Shown: in pieces, positions 1-7,416 of the stretch
Position numbering within the stretch: position 1 is the stretch's first letter
Layout: every line of letters starts with the position of its first letter
Assembly (NCBI GenBank): GCA_027488255.1
Contig: JAIYBZ010000035.1
Span: 62,001 to 126,000, forward strand
Reading direction: 5' to 3'
Length of the DNA: 64,000 bases
DNA from: Comamonadaceae bacterium
Lineage (GTDB): Bacteria > Pseudomonadota > Gammaproteobacteria > Burkholderiales > Burkholderiaceae_C
Notes under the pieces: model-generated
What the model saw: the letters and a program-made list of their open reading frames with translations, nothing else
What the model was told of the DNA's origin: nothing
Databases searched by the model: none
Translations under genes and position numbers: made by a program

Positions 1-2885
1 GTGACAAGCCCGAAGAGCTGTTGAAAGAGTTGGAGCGGGCTTACCGCAAAGTGACGAGTGGCGGTGAAGAGCCGGCGGCCGAAGCTGCAGCGCCGGCCCC
101 AAGTGCCTCTGCTGCCTCTGCATCCACTGCCGCCGCACCCAGTGCCGCCGCATCGGGGGACGTACCCGCTGCTGCAGAGGCCGCCCCCAAAGCGCCTGCG
201 GCCAAGCCGTCTGAAACCAGCGACAAAGAATCGGTGTTCTTGCGTTTGGTCAAGCACGGCCTGCCGGTGCTGGAGCAATTGGCGACCTCGATCGCCTCGA
301 AGCAAGAACCCGCCCAAATTTTGAGCGTGGCCAACGACATCCGTGGCCCCTTGGGCTGGATGCTCAAAGCCTCGGCCAAGCAAGGCTACGCAGGCTTGAA
401 CACCCGCATCGAAGACATCTTGGCCGCCTTGCCCACCACCGAAGAAGTCTCGGCCAAAGATGGCGAGCACGTGGTGGATGTGATCGTGGCGTTTTTGAGC
501 GATTTGCGCACCCTGAGCGAGACTTCTGGCTCGGACTTGGGCGGCGAATCTTTGGCCCAAGTGCTGGCCCGCACGCTGAAAGAAAACCTGAATCACCTGC
601 TGATTCAGATCAACGCCAACTTGGACCTGCTGCAATCGGGTGAGGGCAGCATTGACGAGGTTTTAGCCGACCAAATTTCACAAGAGTTCTCGCGTGTGCA
701 GGGCTACTTGTCTTCGCTGTACCCCAATATGCACAGCGAAGTGCCGCTGTTATTGATGGACGCTTATGCCCGTGCCTCGCGCAGCCAGATGGGCATTTAC
801 GACGAGGTGATTGCGGTCACCCGTGACGGCGTGCAGTTCATTCAGAACCTGACCGCCAGCACGAAAAAAGACCCGATCAAGCAAGACAGTGCCTTGAAGA
901 GCACACAAGAACAACTGATTCAGCGCATGCGCGACTACCTGTGGTCGCACGACAGCGCGGGCGCGGCGCCAGTGGATGCGATCAAGGCCTTTGTGGCCTC
1001 GATGAACATTCCACACGAATTGGCCGAGTTGTTGTCGCCCGACAATATGCGCGAGCTGATGGAGCTGATCCAAGACGGCGCCAACGCCTTTGTGATCATG
1101 GCCCACTTGGAATCGTCCGAGAAAGTGGCCACCGATTTTCTGAGTTGGGTGCATGGCGATGGCCGTGTCATCACCAACCGCACGGTGTTTGTCGACACCG
1201 CCAGCTGGTACGAGATGCTCTACATCTCGAAGGCCGAGCGCGGCACCATCCAGTCTGAGTTGGAAGCCATTGACGCTGGCCACGGCCTGATTCGCCTGAT
1301 GGGCCAGCTGGGCAAAGACTACAAACCGCAACCCATTGCGCCCGTGACGGCCACTCCCGAGTCCACGGCGGTGGTGGCTGCGGCTGCGGTGTCGGCCAAG
1401 GCCCAAGCCTCGGCGGCCAAAGCCCCCGCCGCAGCGCCTGCTGCCGCACCTGCTGCGGCTCCTGCTTCTGCATCGGCAGCTGCCTCCAGCACAGCCGCTG
1501 CTCCAGCGGCCGAAGCGTCGGCCCCCGCCGCCGCACCGCGTGCCGCTGCGCCCAAGCCAGCTGCTGCGGCTGCCCCCGCAGCGCCCAGCTCGAACGTGAT
1601 TCGGGTGCCGGGCGAAATGCTCGACCAGTTCATGAACCAGATCGGTGAAATGGTGCTGGTGCGCGGCCAATTGGCGCACATCATTTCTGACCACCGGGTG
1701 CGTGATTTGGCCACCCAGCTGCGCCGCGACAGCGATGCCGTGACCAGTGGCGAGGGCAGCAGCACCGCCGACCTGTTGAAGCTGGTCGAGTTGGTGGAAG
1801 ACCAAGCCCGCCGTTTGCAAGAGACCGATGCCTTGATTCAAGGCGCCTTGTCGCGCCTGCAAGACAGCGTGATGGGTCTGCGCGTGGTGCCGGTCGAGTT
1901 GGTGTTCAAGCGTTTCCCGCGCATGGTGCGCGATTTGGCGCAAGCGCAAGGCAAGCAAATCCGTTTGGAGTTGCTGGGCCAAGAGGTCAAGATCGACAAG
2001 GCCATGGTCGAGTCGCTGGCCGACCCCTTGTTGCACATGGTGCGCAACAGTGCCGACCACGGGGTTGAAAAACCCGAAGAGCGCCGCGCCGCTGGCAAGC
2101 CCGAAGAGGCGGTGATCCGCATTCAGGCTGAGCAGCAGGGCAGCCGCATCATGATTCGTGTCACCGACGATGGCAAGGGCATTGACGCCGAGCGCGTGCG
2201 TGCCAAGGCCGTGGAGCGCGGTCTTATCAAAGAAGACGAGAGCCACCAGCTGTCCAAAGAAGACATCCTGAAGTTCATTTTCAGAGCCGGTTTCAGCACC
2301 GCCGAAGTGGTCACCGAAACCTCGGGTCGGGGTGTCGGTATGGATGTGGTGCGCACCAACGTCATGCGTTTGGGCGGCAGCATTCACCTCGATTCTGAAG
2401 TCGGTCGCGGCACCATCTTCACCATGCAAATGCCGCTGTCTGCGGCGGTGCAAGAGGTGTTGCTGGTCAACACCGCCAACCAGACGCTGGCCATTCCTGG
2501 CCGTTATGTGGCCGAGTTGGTCGAGGTGGACGAGTCGCAATACCAAACCGTCAAAGGGCGGGCGGCCATTTTGCTGCGCGGGACTTTCTTGCCGGTGGTG
2601 CGACTGGAAGACTTGCTGGGCTTTCCGGCGGTCCACCACGACTCGCACCGTTACATCGTGGTCTTGTCCGACGGGCAGCGCACGCTGGGTGTGTCGGTCT
2701 CCGAGTTTGTCGGTCGCCAAGAGTTGTTCACCAAAGACATTCACCCGCGTTTGTCGGCATTGCCGGGCGTCGGTGGCGCTTCGATCTTGGGCGATGGCCG
2801 CGTGGTGCTGATCTTGGACGGCGCCGCCATTTACCGCTTGGCCGAAAACGCCCCAGCCCCCGGCATGGCCACCGAAGCCGCCTGA
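1..2885 (+). CDS. CheA-type chemotaxis histidine kinase, 5' end cut by window
   Basis: The frame is open to the left window edge, so the gene is partial; the TTG at 21 is probably not its start. The residues read from base 3 (DKPEELLKELERAY) resemble the last helix of a receiver domain, suggesting a receiver fused upstream (inference). Numbering from base 21: an Hpt-like helical stretch lies near 78-135, where the usual AHxxKG motif reads ANDIRG, so Asn replaces the phosphorylated His. Long helical regions follow, then an Ala/Pro linker (about 450-525), the CheA dimerisation and HATPase regions (N-box HMVRNSADHG near 671, DDGKGID near 715, GRGVGMD near 768) and a C-terminal CheW-like domain from about 806. 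The kinase core looks intact. A CheW-like gene follows after 24 bases. It could serve flagellar or pilus-type chemosensing; the window does not decide. Confidence 0.9.
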   Translation, partial: DKPEELLKELERAYRKVTSGGEEPAAEAAAPAPSASAASASTAAAPSAAASGDVPAAAEAAPKAPAAKPSETSDKESVFLRLVKHGLPVLEQLATSIASKQEPAQILSVANDIRGPLGWMLKASAKQGYAGLNTRIEDILAALPTTEEVSAKDGEHVVDVIVAFLSDLRTLSETSGSDLGGESLAQVLARTLKENLNHLLIQINANLDLLQSGEGSIDEVLADQISQEFSRVQGYLSSLYPNMHSEVPLLLMDAYARASRSQMGIYDEVIAVTRDGVQFIQNLTASTKKDPIKQDSALKSTQEQLIQRMRDYLWSHDSAGAAPVDAIKAFVASMNIPHELAELLSPDNMRELMELIQDGANAFVIMAHLESSEKVATDFLSWVHGDGRVITNRTVFVDTASWYEMLYISKAERGTIQSELEAIDAGHGLIRLMGQLGKDYKPQPIAPVTATPESTAVVAAAAVSAKAQASAAKAPAAAPAAAPAAAPASASAAASSTAAAPAAEASAPAAAPRAAAPKPAAAAAPAAPSSNVIRVPGEMLDQFMNQIGEMVLVRGQLAHIISDHRVRDLATQLRRDSDAVTSGEGSSTADLLKLVELVEDQARRLQETDALIQGALSRLQDSVMGLRVVPVELVFKRFPRMVRDLAQAQGKQIRLELLGQEVKIDKAMVESLADPLLHMVRNSADHGVEKPEERRAAGKPEEAVIRIQAEQQGSRIMIRVTDDGKGIDAERVRAKAVERGLIKEDESHQLSKEDILKFIFRAGFSTAEVVTETSGRGVGMDVVRTNVMRLGGSIHLDSEVGRGTIFTMQMPLSAAVQEVLLVNTANQTLAIPGRYVAELVEVDESQYQTVKGRAAILLRGTFLPVVRLEDLLGFPAVHHDSHRYIVVLSDGQRTLGVSVSEFVGRQELFTKDIHPRLSALPGVGGASILGDGRVVLILDGAAIYRLAENAPAPGMATEAA

Positions 2886-2909
2886 TCTGACTGAGTCCCA
2901 TCACTCACC

Positions 2910-3332
2910 ATGGCCATCTACCTTCAAGTGCGCTCCGGTCCGGTGTACCTCATGCTCGACGCTTTGGCGGTGCATGAGGTGCTGGGCTTGGAAGGCCAAA
3001 TTGATGGCGCGCAAGGCCATGTGGAATGGCGTGACGATGTGTTGTCGGCCATCGACATGGCCGAGCTGCTGGGCTTTGAAGCCCCAGCGCCGCAGATGGG
3101 CGTGGTCTACACGCCCGAGGACGACGGGCAGCCCATCATGCTGCGGGTGGAAGAGGTGTTGGGCTTGAAAAATCTGTCGCCGCAAGACTGGAGCAAGATG
3201 CCCCGCATTCCTGCCGACTCTGCGCGCTACATCGATGGCGTGTGGCTAGAGCCACAACACGAGCGCCAGTCGTTTCGCTTTCGGCGGCCCATGCCGCAAG
3301 TGCAGTCGCCCGCCGAAGACGCGTCAGCGTGA
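2910..3332 (+). CDS. CheW-like coupling protein
   Basis: A 140-residue protein directly downstream of the CheA-type kinase on the same strand. Its start, AIYLQVRSGPVYLMLDALAVHEVLGL, fits the first beta strands of a CheW domain, and the spacing of hydrophobic strands through about residue 100 matches. CheW domains dock the kinase to receptors or replace the classical adaptor. It is shorter and more divergent than typical CheW (about 160 aa) and ends in a charged tail rich in Arg and Pro. It is probably the dedicated partner of the kinase, co-transcribed with it. The last 9 bases overlap the convergent gene on the other strand. Confidence 0.75.
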   Translation: MAIYLQVRSGPVYLMLDALAVHEVLGLEGQIDGAQGHVEWRDDVLSAIDMAELLGFEAPAPQMGVVYTPEDDGQPIMLRVEEVLGLKNLSPQDWSKMPRIPADSARYIDGVWLEPQHERQSFRFRRPMPQVQSPAEDASA

Positions 3333-3701
3333 TTCGAAGAGTTCGGGCAAGACCGAACGCACCGCATTTTGCAGCGAGAGCTGCATCAACAAAGCTTCCA
3401 ACACCGGCCGAATCAAGGTGGTCTGCTTCATCACGGTCTCTTGCAAGGCGAGGGCGGTGATTTCGGTGCAGACCAAATCGCTCACCGCCACGGCTTTGGC
3501 GCTGCGCACGCCGCCACTCAAAATGGCCTGCTCACCAAACGACTCGCCAGGCGACAGGCGCACCAAAAACGTGTTGGCGGGGGGCACAAACAAATCCACC
3601 TCGCCCGATTGGATGACGTAAAACGTGTCCGCCGAGTCGCCCCGGTTGAACAACACATCGCCGGCCGCATAGTGCCGAGAAGGAAATTGGGGACTGTTCA
3701 T
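3324..3701 (-). CDS. Cyclic-nucleotide-binding-domain protein
   Basis: A 125-residue single-domain protein. After a short lead it shows the cNMP-binding fold: YAAGDVLFNRGDSADTFYVI, then a phosphate-binding-cassette-like segment with FGEQAIL and RSAKAVA, keeping the Glu and Arg that bind cyclic nucleotide in CRP/PKA-type domains. There is no DNA-binding helix-turn-helix or catalytic domain, so it is a stand-alone sensor. The ATG at 3701 is chosen because it overlaps the TGA of the upstream gene by 4 bases (ATGA), typical of translational coupling; a longer frame to 3758 would run into that gene. It is the third gene of an MBL-cNMP-cNMP cassette. Its ligand (cAMP, cGMP or c-di-GMP) cannot be told. 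Confidence 0.82.
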   Translation of the reverse strand: MNSPQFPSRHYAAGDVLFNRGDSADTFYVIQSGEVDLFVPPANTFLVRLSPGESFGEQAILSGGVRSAKAVAVSDLVCTEITALALQETVMKQTTLIRPVLEALLMQLSLQNAVRSVLPELFESR

Positions 3702-4183
3702 GAAACGCGTTCGGTGTGCATGCCCTGACCCAAAATGCGGGCCAGCGTCACCTGACACAAGCTGCGCAAGGCGGGGTGGGTTTGCTGAATCTCGGTGAGG
3801 GCTTGGGCAATGGGAATGCTGCGCGTGTGCACCACCGAATCAGAGGTGACGCTCCACTTGCTGGTTTGTCCCGACAGGCCCTCGGCCAAACCAATCACCG
3901 CGCCGGGCCCCAAATGGAATTGGGTGTGGCCGCAGGTGGCAATCGCTTGGCCCTGAAAAATCACCATGGCTTCTTGGATGGGCTGGCCCTCGGCCATCAA
4001 CAAAGTGCCTTTGTTGAAGATGTGGCTGCGCATCATGTCCGAGGACCACAGGCGGCAAAACAGGTGTTCTTCGCTGCTCAGTTTGTCGGCTTGCTGGGCG
4101 CTGGTTTCGGGCAGTTGGGCCGGATCAAGCGCGCCGAGACGCAACAACTTTTGCATGTTGATGCCAAAGTACAAATCGCTCAT
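3698..4183 (-). CDS. Degenerate cyclic-nucleotide-binding-domain protein
   Basis: A 161-residue protein with an N-terminal helical lead and a cNMP-domain-like core beginning near residue 50 (HIFNKGTLLMAEGQPIQEAMVIFQ). The segment that should be the phosphate-binding cassette reads LGPGAVIGLAEGLSG and lacks the usual FGE and Arg, so ligand binding is doubtful. It is coupled by 4-base ATGA overlaps to both the MBL gene upstream and the second cNMP gene downstream. One degenerate and one intact sensor domain suggests a hetero-pair, with this subunit structural (inference). Confidence 0.72.
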   Translation of the reverse strand: MSDLYFGINMQKLLRLGALDPAQLPETSAQQADKLSSEEHLFCRLWSSDMMRSHIFNKGTLLMAEGQPIQEAMVIFQGQAIATCGHTQFHLGPGAVIGLAEGLSGQTSKWSVTSDSVVHTRSIPIAQALTEIQQTHPALRSLCQVTLARILGQGMHTERVS

Positions 4184-5055
4184 GGGTTCAGGTCGTTCAG
4201 TACTTGAGGCAAAACCAGTCGGTCGTGGGCAAGAAATGTGACGGGGGTGGTCAATTGAAGCTCAATTTCGGCGGCCGCCGCATCGTCGCGGCTGGGGTCG
4301 TGGTGGGTGAGGGCCAAGGCGCGGGCTTGGCTGTGCTCATAAAAGCGCAGCCCTTCTTGCCAAGTGGAGTGGCCCCAACCCTTGAAGGGGGCAAAGTTGC
4401 GGTCGTCGTAACTCGAGTCCCAGATGACCAAACCGGCACCGTGGGCAAAACGGGCCAAGGCCTCGTCTTTTTCGGTGCCGTGCTCGTGGTCACTCAGGTA
4501 GACCACCGAGGCTTGGGCGTTTTCGTGCGAGATGCGGTAGCCCGAGCCACCACCGGGGTGGTTCAAGGGGCTGGTTTGGATGTGCCAGCCATCGATCTTG
4601 AGGCCGCTGGGCTCGATGGCCACCCAGTTCATGTGCGGCGAAATCAGCGACAAAGACACCGGAAAACCCGCCCCGCCATAGACCGAATTGATCTTGAAGC
4701 GCAGCTCGGCTTCGTCGCTGCAGGTGGCGCTGGCAAGGGTCAGGGCGCCTTGTTTCTTTTTGCCCAAAAAATAGGGCAAGCCCAAGACATGGTCGAGGTG
4801 AAAATGCGACAACACCACCACGTCGTGCCCGGTGCTGGGCTCGGCGTGCATCAGGCCGGTACCGGCATCGATGAACACTTGGCTGGGGCCGCAACTCAGT
4901 TGCACGCAACTCGTGTCGCCGCCCAAACGCTGGTGCGTGGGCAAGAAAAACGGGTAAGAGGCACGGGTACCCCAAAACTTGACGCTGAGTGGAAGGTCAG
5001 TGGTCACTGTGCGGTGGTCTGTGAGCGTGTGGGGGAGGCGGTGGGTGAGAGGCAA
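4180..5055 (-). CDS. Metallo-beta-lactamase-fold hydrolase (phosphodiesterase-like)
   Basis: MBL-fold enzyme of the type starting FWGTRASYP...GGDTSCVQL, typical of MBL phosphodiesterase or RNase Z relatives. A full set of metal ligands is visible: HFHLDH near residue 83, His in LNHPGG near 166, Asp in YLSDHEHG and His in LTHHDPS near 262. The product is therefore probably an active two-metal hydrolase, with substrate unknown; given the two downstream cNMP-domain genes, a cyclic nucleotide is a reasonable guess only. The start is uncertain: 5055 is a TTG, and a GTG at 5007 would begin just before the conserved core. No clear ribosome site was seen for either. It is the first gene of a tight three-gene operon read toward the CheW-like gene. 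Confidence 0.85.
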   Translation of the reverse strand: MPLTHRLPHTLTDHRTVTTDLPLSVKFWGTRASYPFFLPTHQRLGGDTSCVQLSCGPSQVFIDAGTGLMHAEPSTGHDVVVLSHFHLDHVLGLPYFLGKKKQGALTLASATCSDEAELRFKINSVYGGAGFPVSLSLISPHMNWVAIEPSGLKIDGWHIQTSPLNHPGGGSGYRISHENAQASVVYLSDHEHGTEKDEALARFAHGAGLVIWDSSYDDRNFAPFKGWGHSTWQEGLRFYEHSQARALALTHHDPSRDDAAAAEIELQLTTPVTFLAHDRLVLPQVLNDLNP

Positions 5056-5184
5056 TACTTTGGACTTGATTTTATCAGTTCATTTAAAAAATTTTTAAAG
5101 ATAGCGAAATTTGCATATTTGATAGATCATCTTGTAAATACAACTAATATTAAGAATGTCGGATTAGAATTTGCCAGCCGGTGC

Positions 5185-5268
5185 GGCCCACTTGTGGGGC
5201 CTCAAGGGGGGCCTAAAGTGGCTCCGAATTTGGGGCCCAAAGTGGGGCCGAACCTGGGCCCGCTCTGA
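5185..5268 (+). repeat. Seven-unit 12-bp GGGCC-rich tandem repeat
   Basis: Seven 12-base units, most beginning GGGCC or GGCCC (for example GGGCCTAAAGTG, GGGCCCAAAGTG, GGGCCGAACCTG). Read in frame on the plus strand they encode Gly-Pro-x-x repeats ending at TGA. The unit can also fold as hairpins (GGCCC AAAGTG GGGCC). It sits between an A/T-rich stretch (about 5070-5170) and the PhnD-like gene. Function unknown: a leader peptide, an mRNA structure or a simple repeat are all possible. Confidence 0.7.
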
Positions 5269-5286
5269 AACCTAGAAAGCACGCGA

Positions 5287-6174
5287 ATGAAGACTTGGAC
5301 ACAACGGTTCATGCCGCTGGTGGCGATAGGGTGCGCTGCTGTTTGGAGCATGGGTGCACAAGCTCAGGCTCCGGCTCAGGCTCAGGCCCCCGACTGTTTG
5401 GGCCATGCGCAAGCGACCACGGTGTACAAGGTGGCGGTGGTGCCCCAGTTCACCCCGGCCGAGATTTACAGCGTGTGGTCGCCCTTGATGGAAGAAATCG
5501 GCAAAAAAGGGCGCTGGTGCTTTCAGTTGATGGTGAGCCGATCCATCCCCGAGTTTGAGGCCGAGTTGCTGGAGGGCAAACCCGACTTTGCCTTCATGAA
5601 CCCTTACCACCAGGTGATGGCCCACCGCAAACAAAACTACCGTCCGTTGTTGGCCGATGCCCAGCTGCTGACGGGTATTTTGGTGGTGCGCCAAGGTGGC
5701 CCGATCAAGCGCCTGGAAGACCTGAAAGGCAAGAGCATTGCCTACCCCGCGCCCAACGCGTTTGCGGCCACTTTGCTGACCCGCGCCTTGTTGGCGCAAA
5801 AGAAAATTGACACCCAAGCCGTGTTTGTCAAAACCCACACCAATGTCTACCGCGGTGTGCAGCAGGGCGACGTGGCCGCTGGAGGCGGGGTGAACAACAC
5901 CCTCACGCGCGAGTTGCCCAATTTGCAAAGCGAGTTGCAGGTGCTGTACGAAACCCCGGGCTTTCGGGCGCACCCGTTTTCGGCCCATCCCCGTGTGCCT
6001 GTGGCGCAGCAAAATGCCGTGCGCGAAGCCTTTTTGTCGCTGGCCAGCAAACCCGAAGGGCAGGCCATGCTGAACAAAGCACAATTGCCCAACCCTTTGG
6101 CGGTGGACCACGTCAAAGATTACTTGCCGCTTGAAAAGCTGGGGCTCGAAGCGTTTGTGCAAGCCCCCAAATGA
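5287..6174 (+). CDS. PhnD/SsuA-like periplasmic substrate-binding protein
   Basis: A 295-residue exported protein. Signal peptide at about 1-26 (hydrophobic core LVAIGCAAVWSMGA, cleavage near AQA). The mature part has the PhnD-type type-2 periplasmic-binding fold: YKVAVVPQFTP, PDFAFMNPYHQVM and LEDLKGKSIAYPAPNAFAAT are characteristic. Family members bind phosphonates, phosphite or other oxyanions. No ABC permease or ATPase gene lies nearby; a membrane diguanylate cyclase begins 17 bases downstream, so the likely role is signal input rather than transport (inference). Two Cys in the mature part (PDCLG, RWCFQ) might form a disulfide. Confidence 0.88.
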   Translation: MKTWTQRFMPLVAIGCAAVWSMGAQAQAPAQAQAPDCLGHAQATTVYKVAVVPQFTPAEIYSVWSPLMEEIGKKGRWCFQLMVSRSIPEFEAELLEGKPDFAFMNPYHQVMAHRKQNYRPLLADAQLLTGILVVRQGGPIKRLEDLKGKSIAYPAPNAFAATLLTRALLAQKKIDTQAVFVKTHTNVYRGVQQGDVAAGGGVNNTLTRELPNLQSELQVLYETPGFRAHPFSAHPRVPVAQQNAVREAFLSLASKPEGQAMLNKAQLPNPLAVDHVKDYLPLEKLGLEAFVQAPK

Positions 6175-6191
6175 TGTGACGGACCCTTTTG

Positions 6192-7379
6192 ATGAACGCC
6201 CCTAAACGAGATTCCTCCACCGCCTTTGTGCGGATGTCGCTGTTTTTGGTGTGCTTGGTGGGCCTGTTGATTGGCGGTGGCTCATGGTGGCTGGTGCGTT
6301 ACTCCGAAGCCACACTGGCCGAGCGCGCACAAGTGGCCCAGATGCGTTTGTCAGAGGGCCTGTCGGTGGCCCTGATTGAAAGTTTGGTGGTGCGCGATTA
6401 CGGCGCGCTCGAGTCGCGTTTGTCGCAGGCCATGGCCAATCCGTCCATGCGCGCCGTGGCCGTGACCAACCAGCGCGGGCAAGTGCTGTCGATGGTGCGC
6501 CGCGATGGACAAACCGGCCAAGTGGCCCCGGTCTTCATCGAAAAATACCTCTCGCCACCGGCCGAAAAAGTGGCCTTTGTGCGCCGAGACTTGGGCCCCG
6601 TGTCGCAGTCGTGGAGCACCTTGCAAGCCGGTCAACCTTTGGGCTGGCTCTACATCGAGGTGACCGACGATGCCACCGACATTTTGAAAAACTTGGGCCA
6701 GCGCACCCTGTTGGTGGCGGTTGGTTTGGCCATGGTGCTGTTGCTGGTGTTTGCCGTCATCTTGCGCAAAGCGTATGTGGTGATTGACAGCAACGAGTTC
6801 CGCCTGAAAACAGAAAACTCCAAGCTCACCGACAAAGCCAACAACGACCCCTTGACCGGCTTGCCCAACCGCGATGCCCTGATGGTGCAATTGCAGCAAA
6901 GCATGGCCCAGATTCAGACCGCGGGGCTGGGCAGTTTGGCGGTGTGTTTCATCGACCTCGACCGCTTCAAACCCATCAACGACGAGCATGGTCACGTGGT
7001 GGGCGACAAGGTGTTGCAGTCGGTGGCGGGGCGCATTCGCTCCGTGGCGCGCAACGGCGACTTTTTGGCGCGCATTGGCGGTGACGAATTCATCTTGATC
7101 GTGCACGGCCTGGAAAACATTTGGGAAGTCGAGCCCGTGCTCAGCCGTTTGCTGCACGTCACCACCAGCCCGATCTTGGCCGGTGGCCATTCGGCCTGGA
7201 TTGGCTTCAGCATTGGCGTCACGATTTACCCGCAAGATGCCAGCACCCCCGAGGCGCTGATTCAGCATGCCGATGAAGCCATGTACAAGGCCAAACGCGC
7301 CGGTGGTGGCGGTTGGGCCATGTGGCAAGTAGACGGGGCTGAAACCGAAGAGGCCACGGACGCCGTGGCCAAGTCCTGA
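6192..7379 (+). CDS. Membrane diguanylate cyclase (GGDEF)
   Basis: A 395-residue protein: TM helix at about 15-35, a periplasmic sensor segment of about 135 residues, a second TM at about 170-191, a short linker and a GGDEF domain. DPLTGLPNRD opens the domain and the active-site loop reads GGDEF near residue 295, so it should make c-di-GMP. RNGD lies five residues before GGDEF and matches the RxxD inhibitory site. ATG at 6192 is preferred over the TTG directly before it. The pairing with the upstream PhnD-like protein suggests that protein is its periplasmic ligand sensor. c-di-GMP output near flagellar genes fits control of motility, for instance through a FleQ-type regulator (inference). 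Confidence 0.93.
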   Translation: MNAPKRDSSTAFVRMSLFLVCLVGLLIGGGSWWLVRYSEATLAERAQVAQMRLSEGLSVALIESLVVRDYGALESRLSQAMANPSMRAVAVTNQRGQVLSMVRRDGQTGQVAPVFIEKYLSPPAEKVAFVRRDLGPVSQSWSTLQAGQPLGWLYIEVTDDATDILKNLGQRTLLVAVGLAMVLLLVFAVILRKAYVVIDSNEFRLKTENSKLTDKANNDPLTGLPNRDALMVQLQQSMAQIQTAGLGSLAVCFIDLDRFKPINDEHGHVVGDKVLQSVAGRIRSVARNGDFLARIGGDEFILIVHGLENIWEVEPVLSRLLHVTTSPILAGGHSAWIGFSIGVTIYPQDASTPEALIQHADEAMYKAKRAGGGGWAMWQVDGAETEEATDAVAKS

Positions 7380-7402
7380 GCGCGGCCCCTTCCAGCCTTC
7401 AC

Positions 7403-7415
7403 CCCTCGCGGAGGG
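7403..7415. terminator. Possible bidirectional terminator hairpin
   Basis: CCCTC-GCG-GAGGG lies in the 37-base gap between the convergent GGDEF and carbonic anhydrase genes. The stem is short and there is no strong T-run, so this is a weak call based mainly on position. Confidence 0.3.
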
Positions 7416-7416
7416 T

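Noticed and set aside
750..2744. Long open reading frame (664 codons) on the minus strand opposite the CheA-type kinase
   Set aside because: It is a by-product of high-GC codon bias: His/Gln/Gly-rich, no family resemblance, and the plus-strand protein has clear domains.
4204..5268. Plus-strand frame of 354 codons covering the MBL gene and the 12-bp repeat
   Set aside because: Mostly antisense to a clear MBL enzyme. Only its last ~28 codons (the Gly-Pro repeat) are of interest, and these are listed as a repeat.
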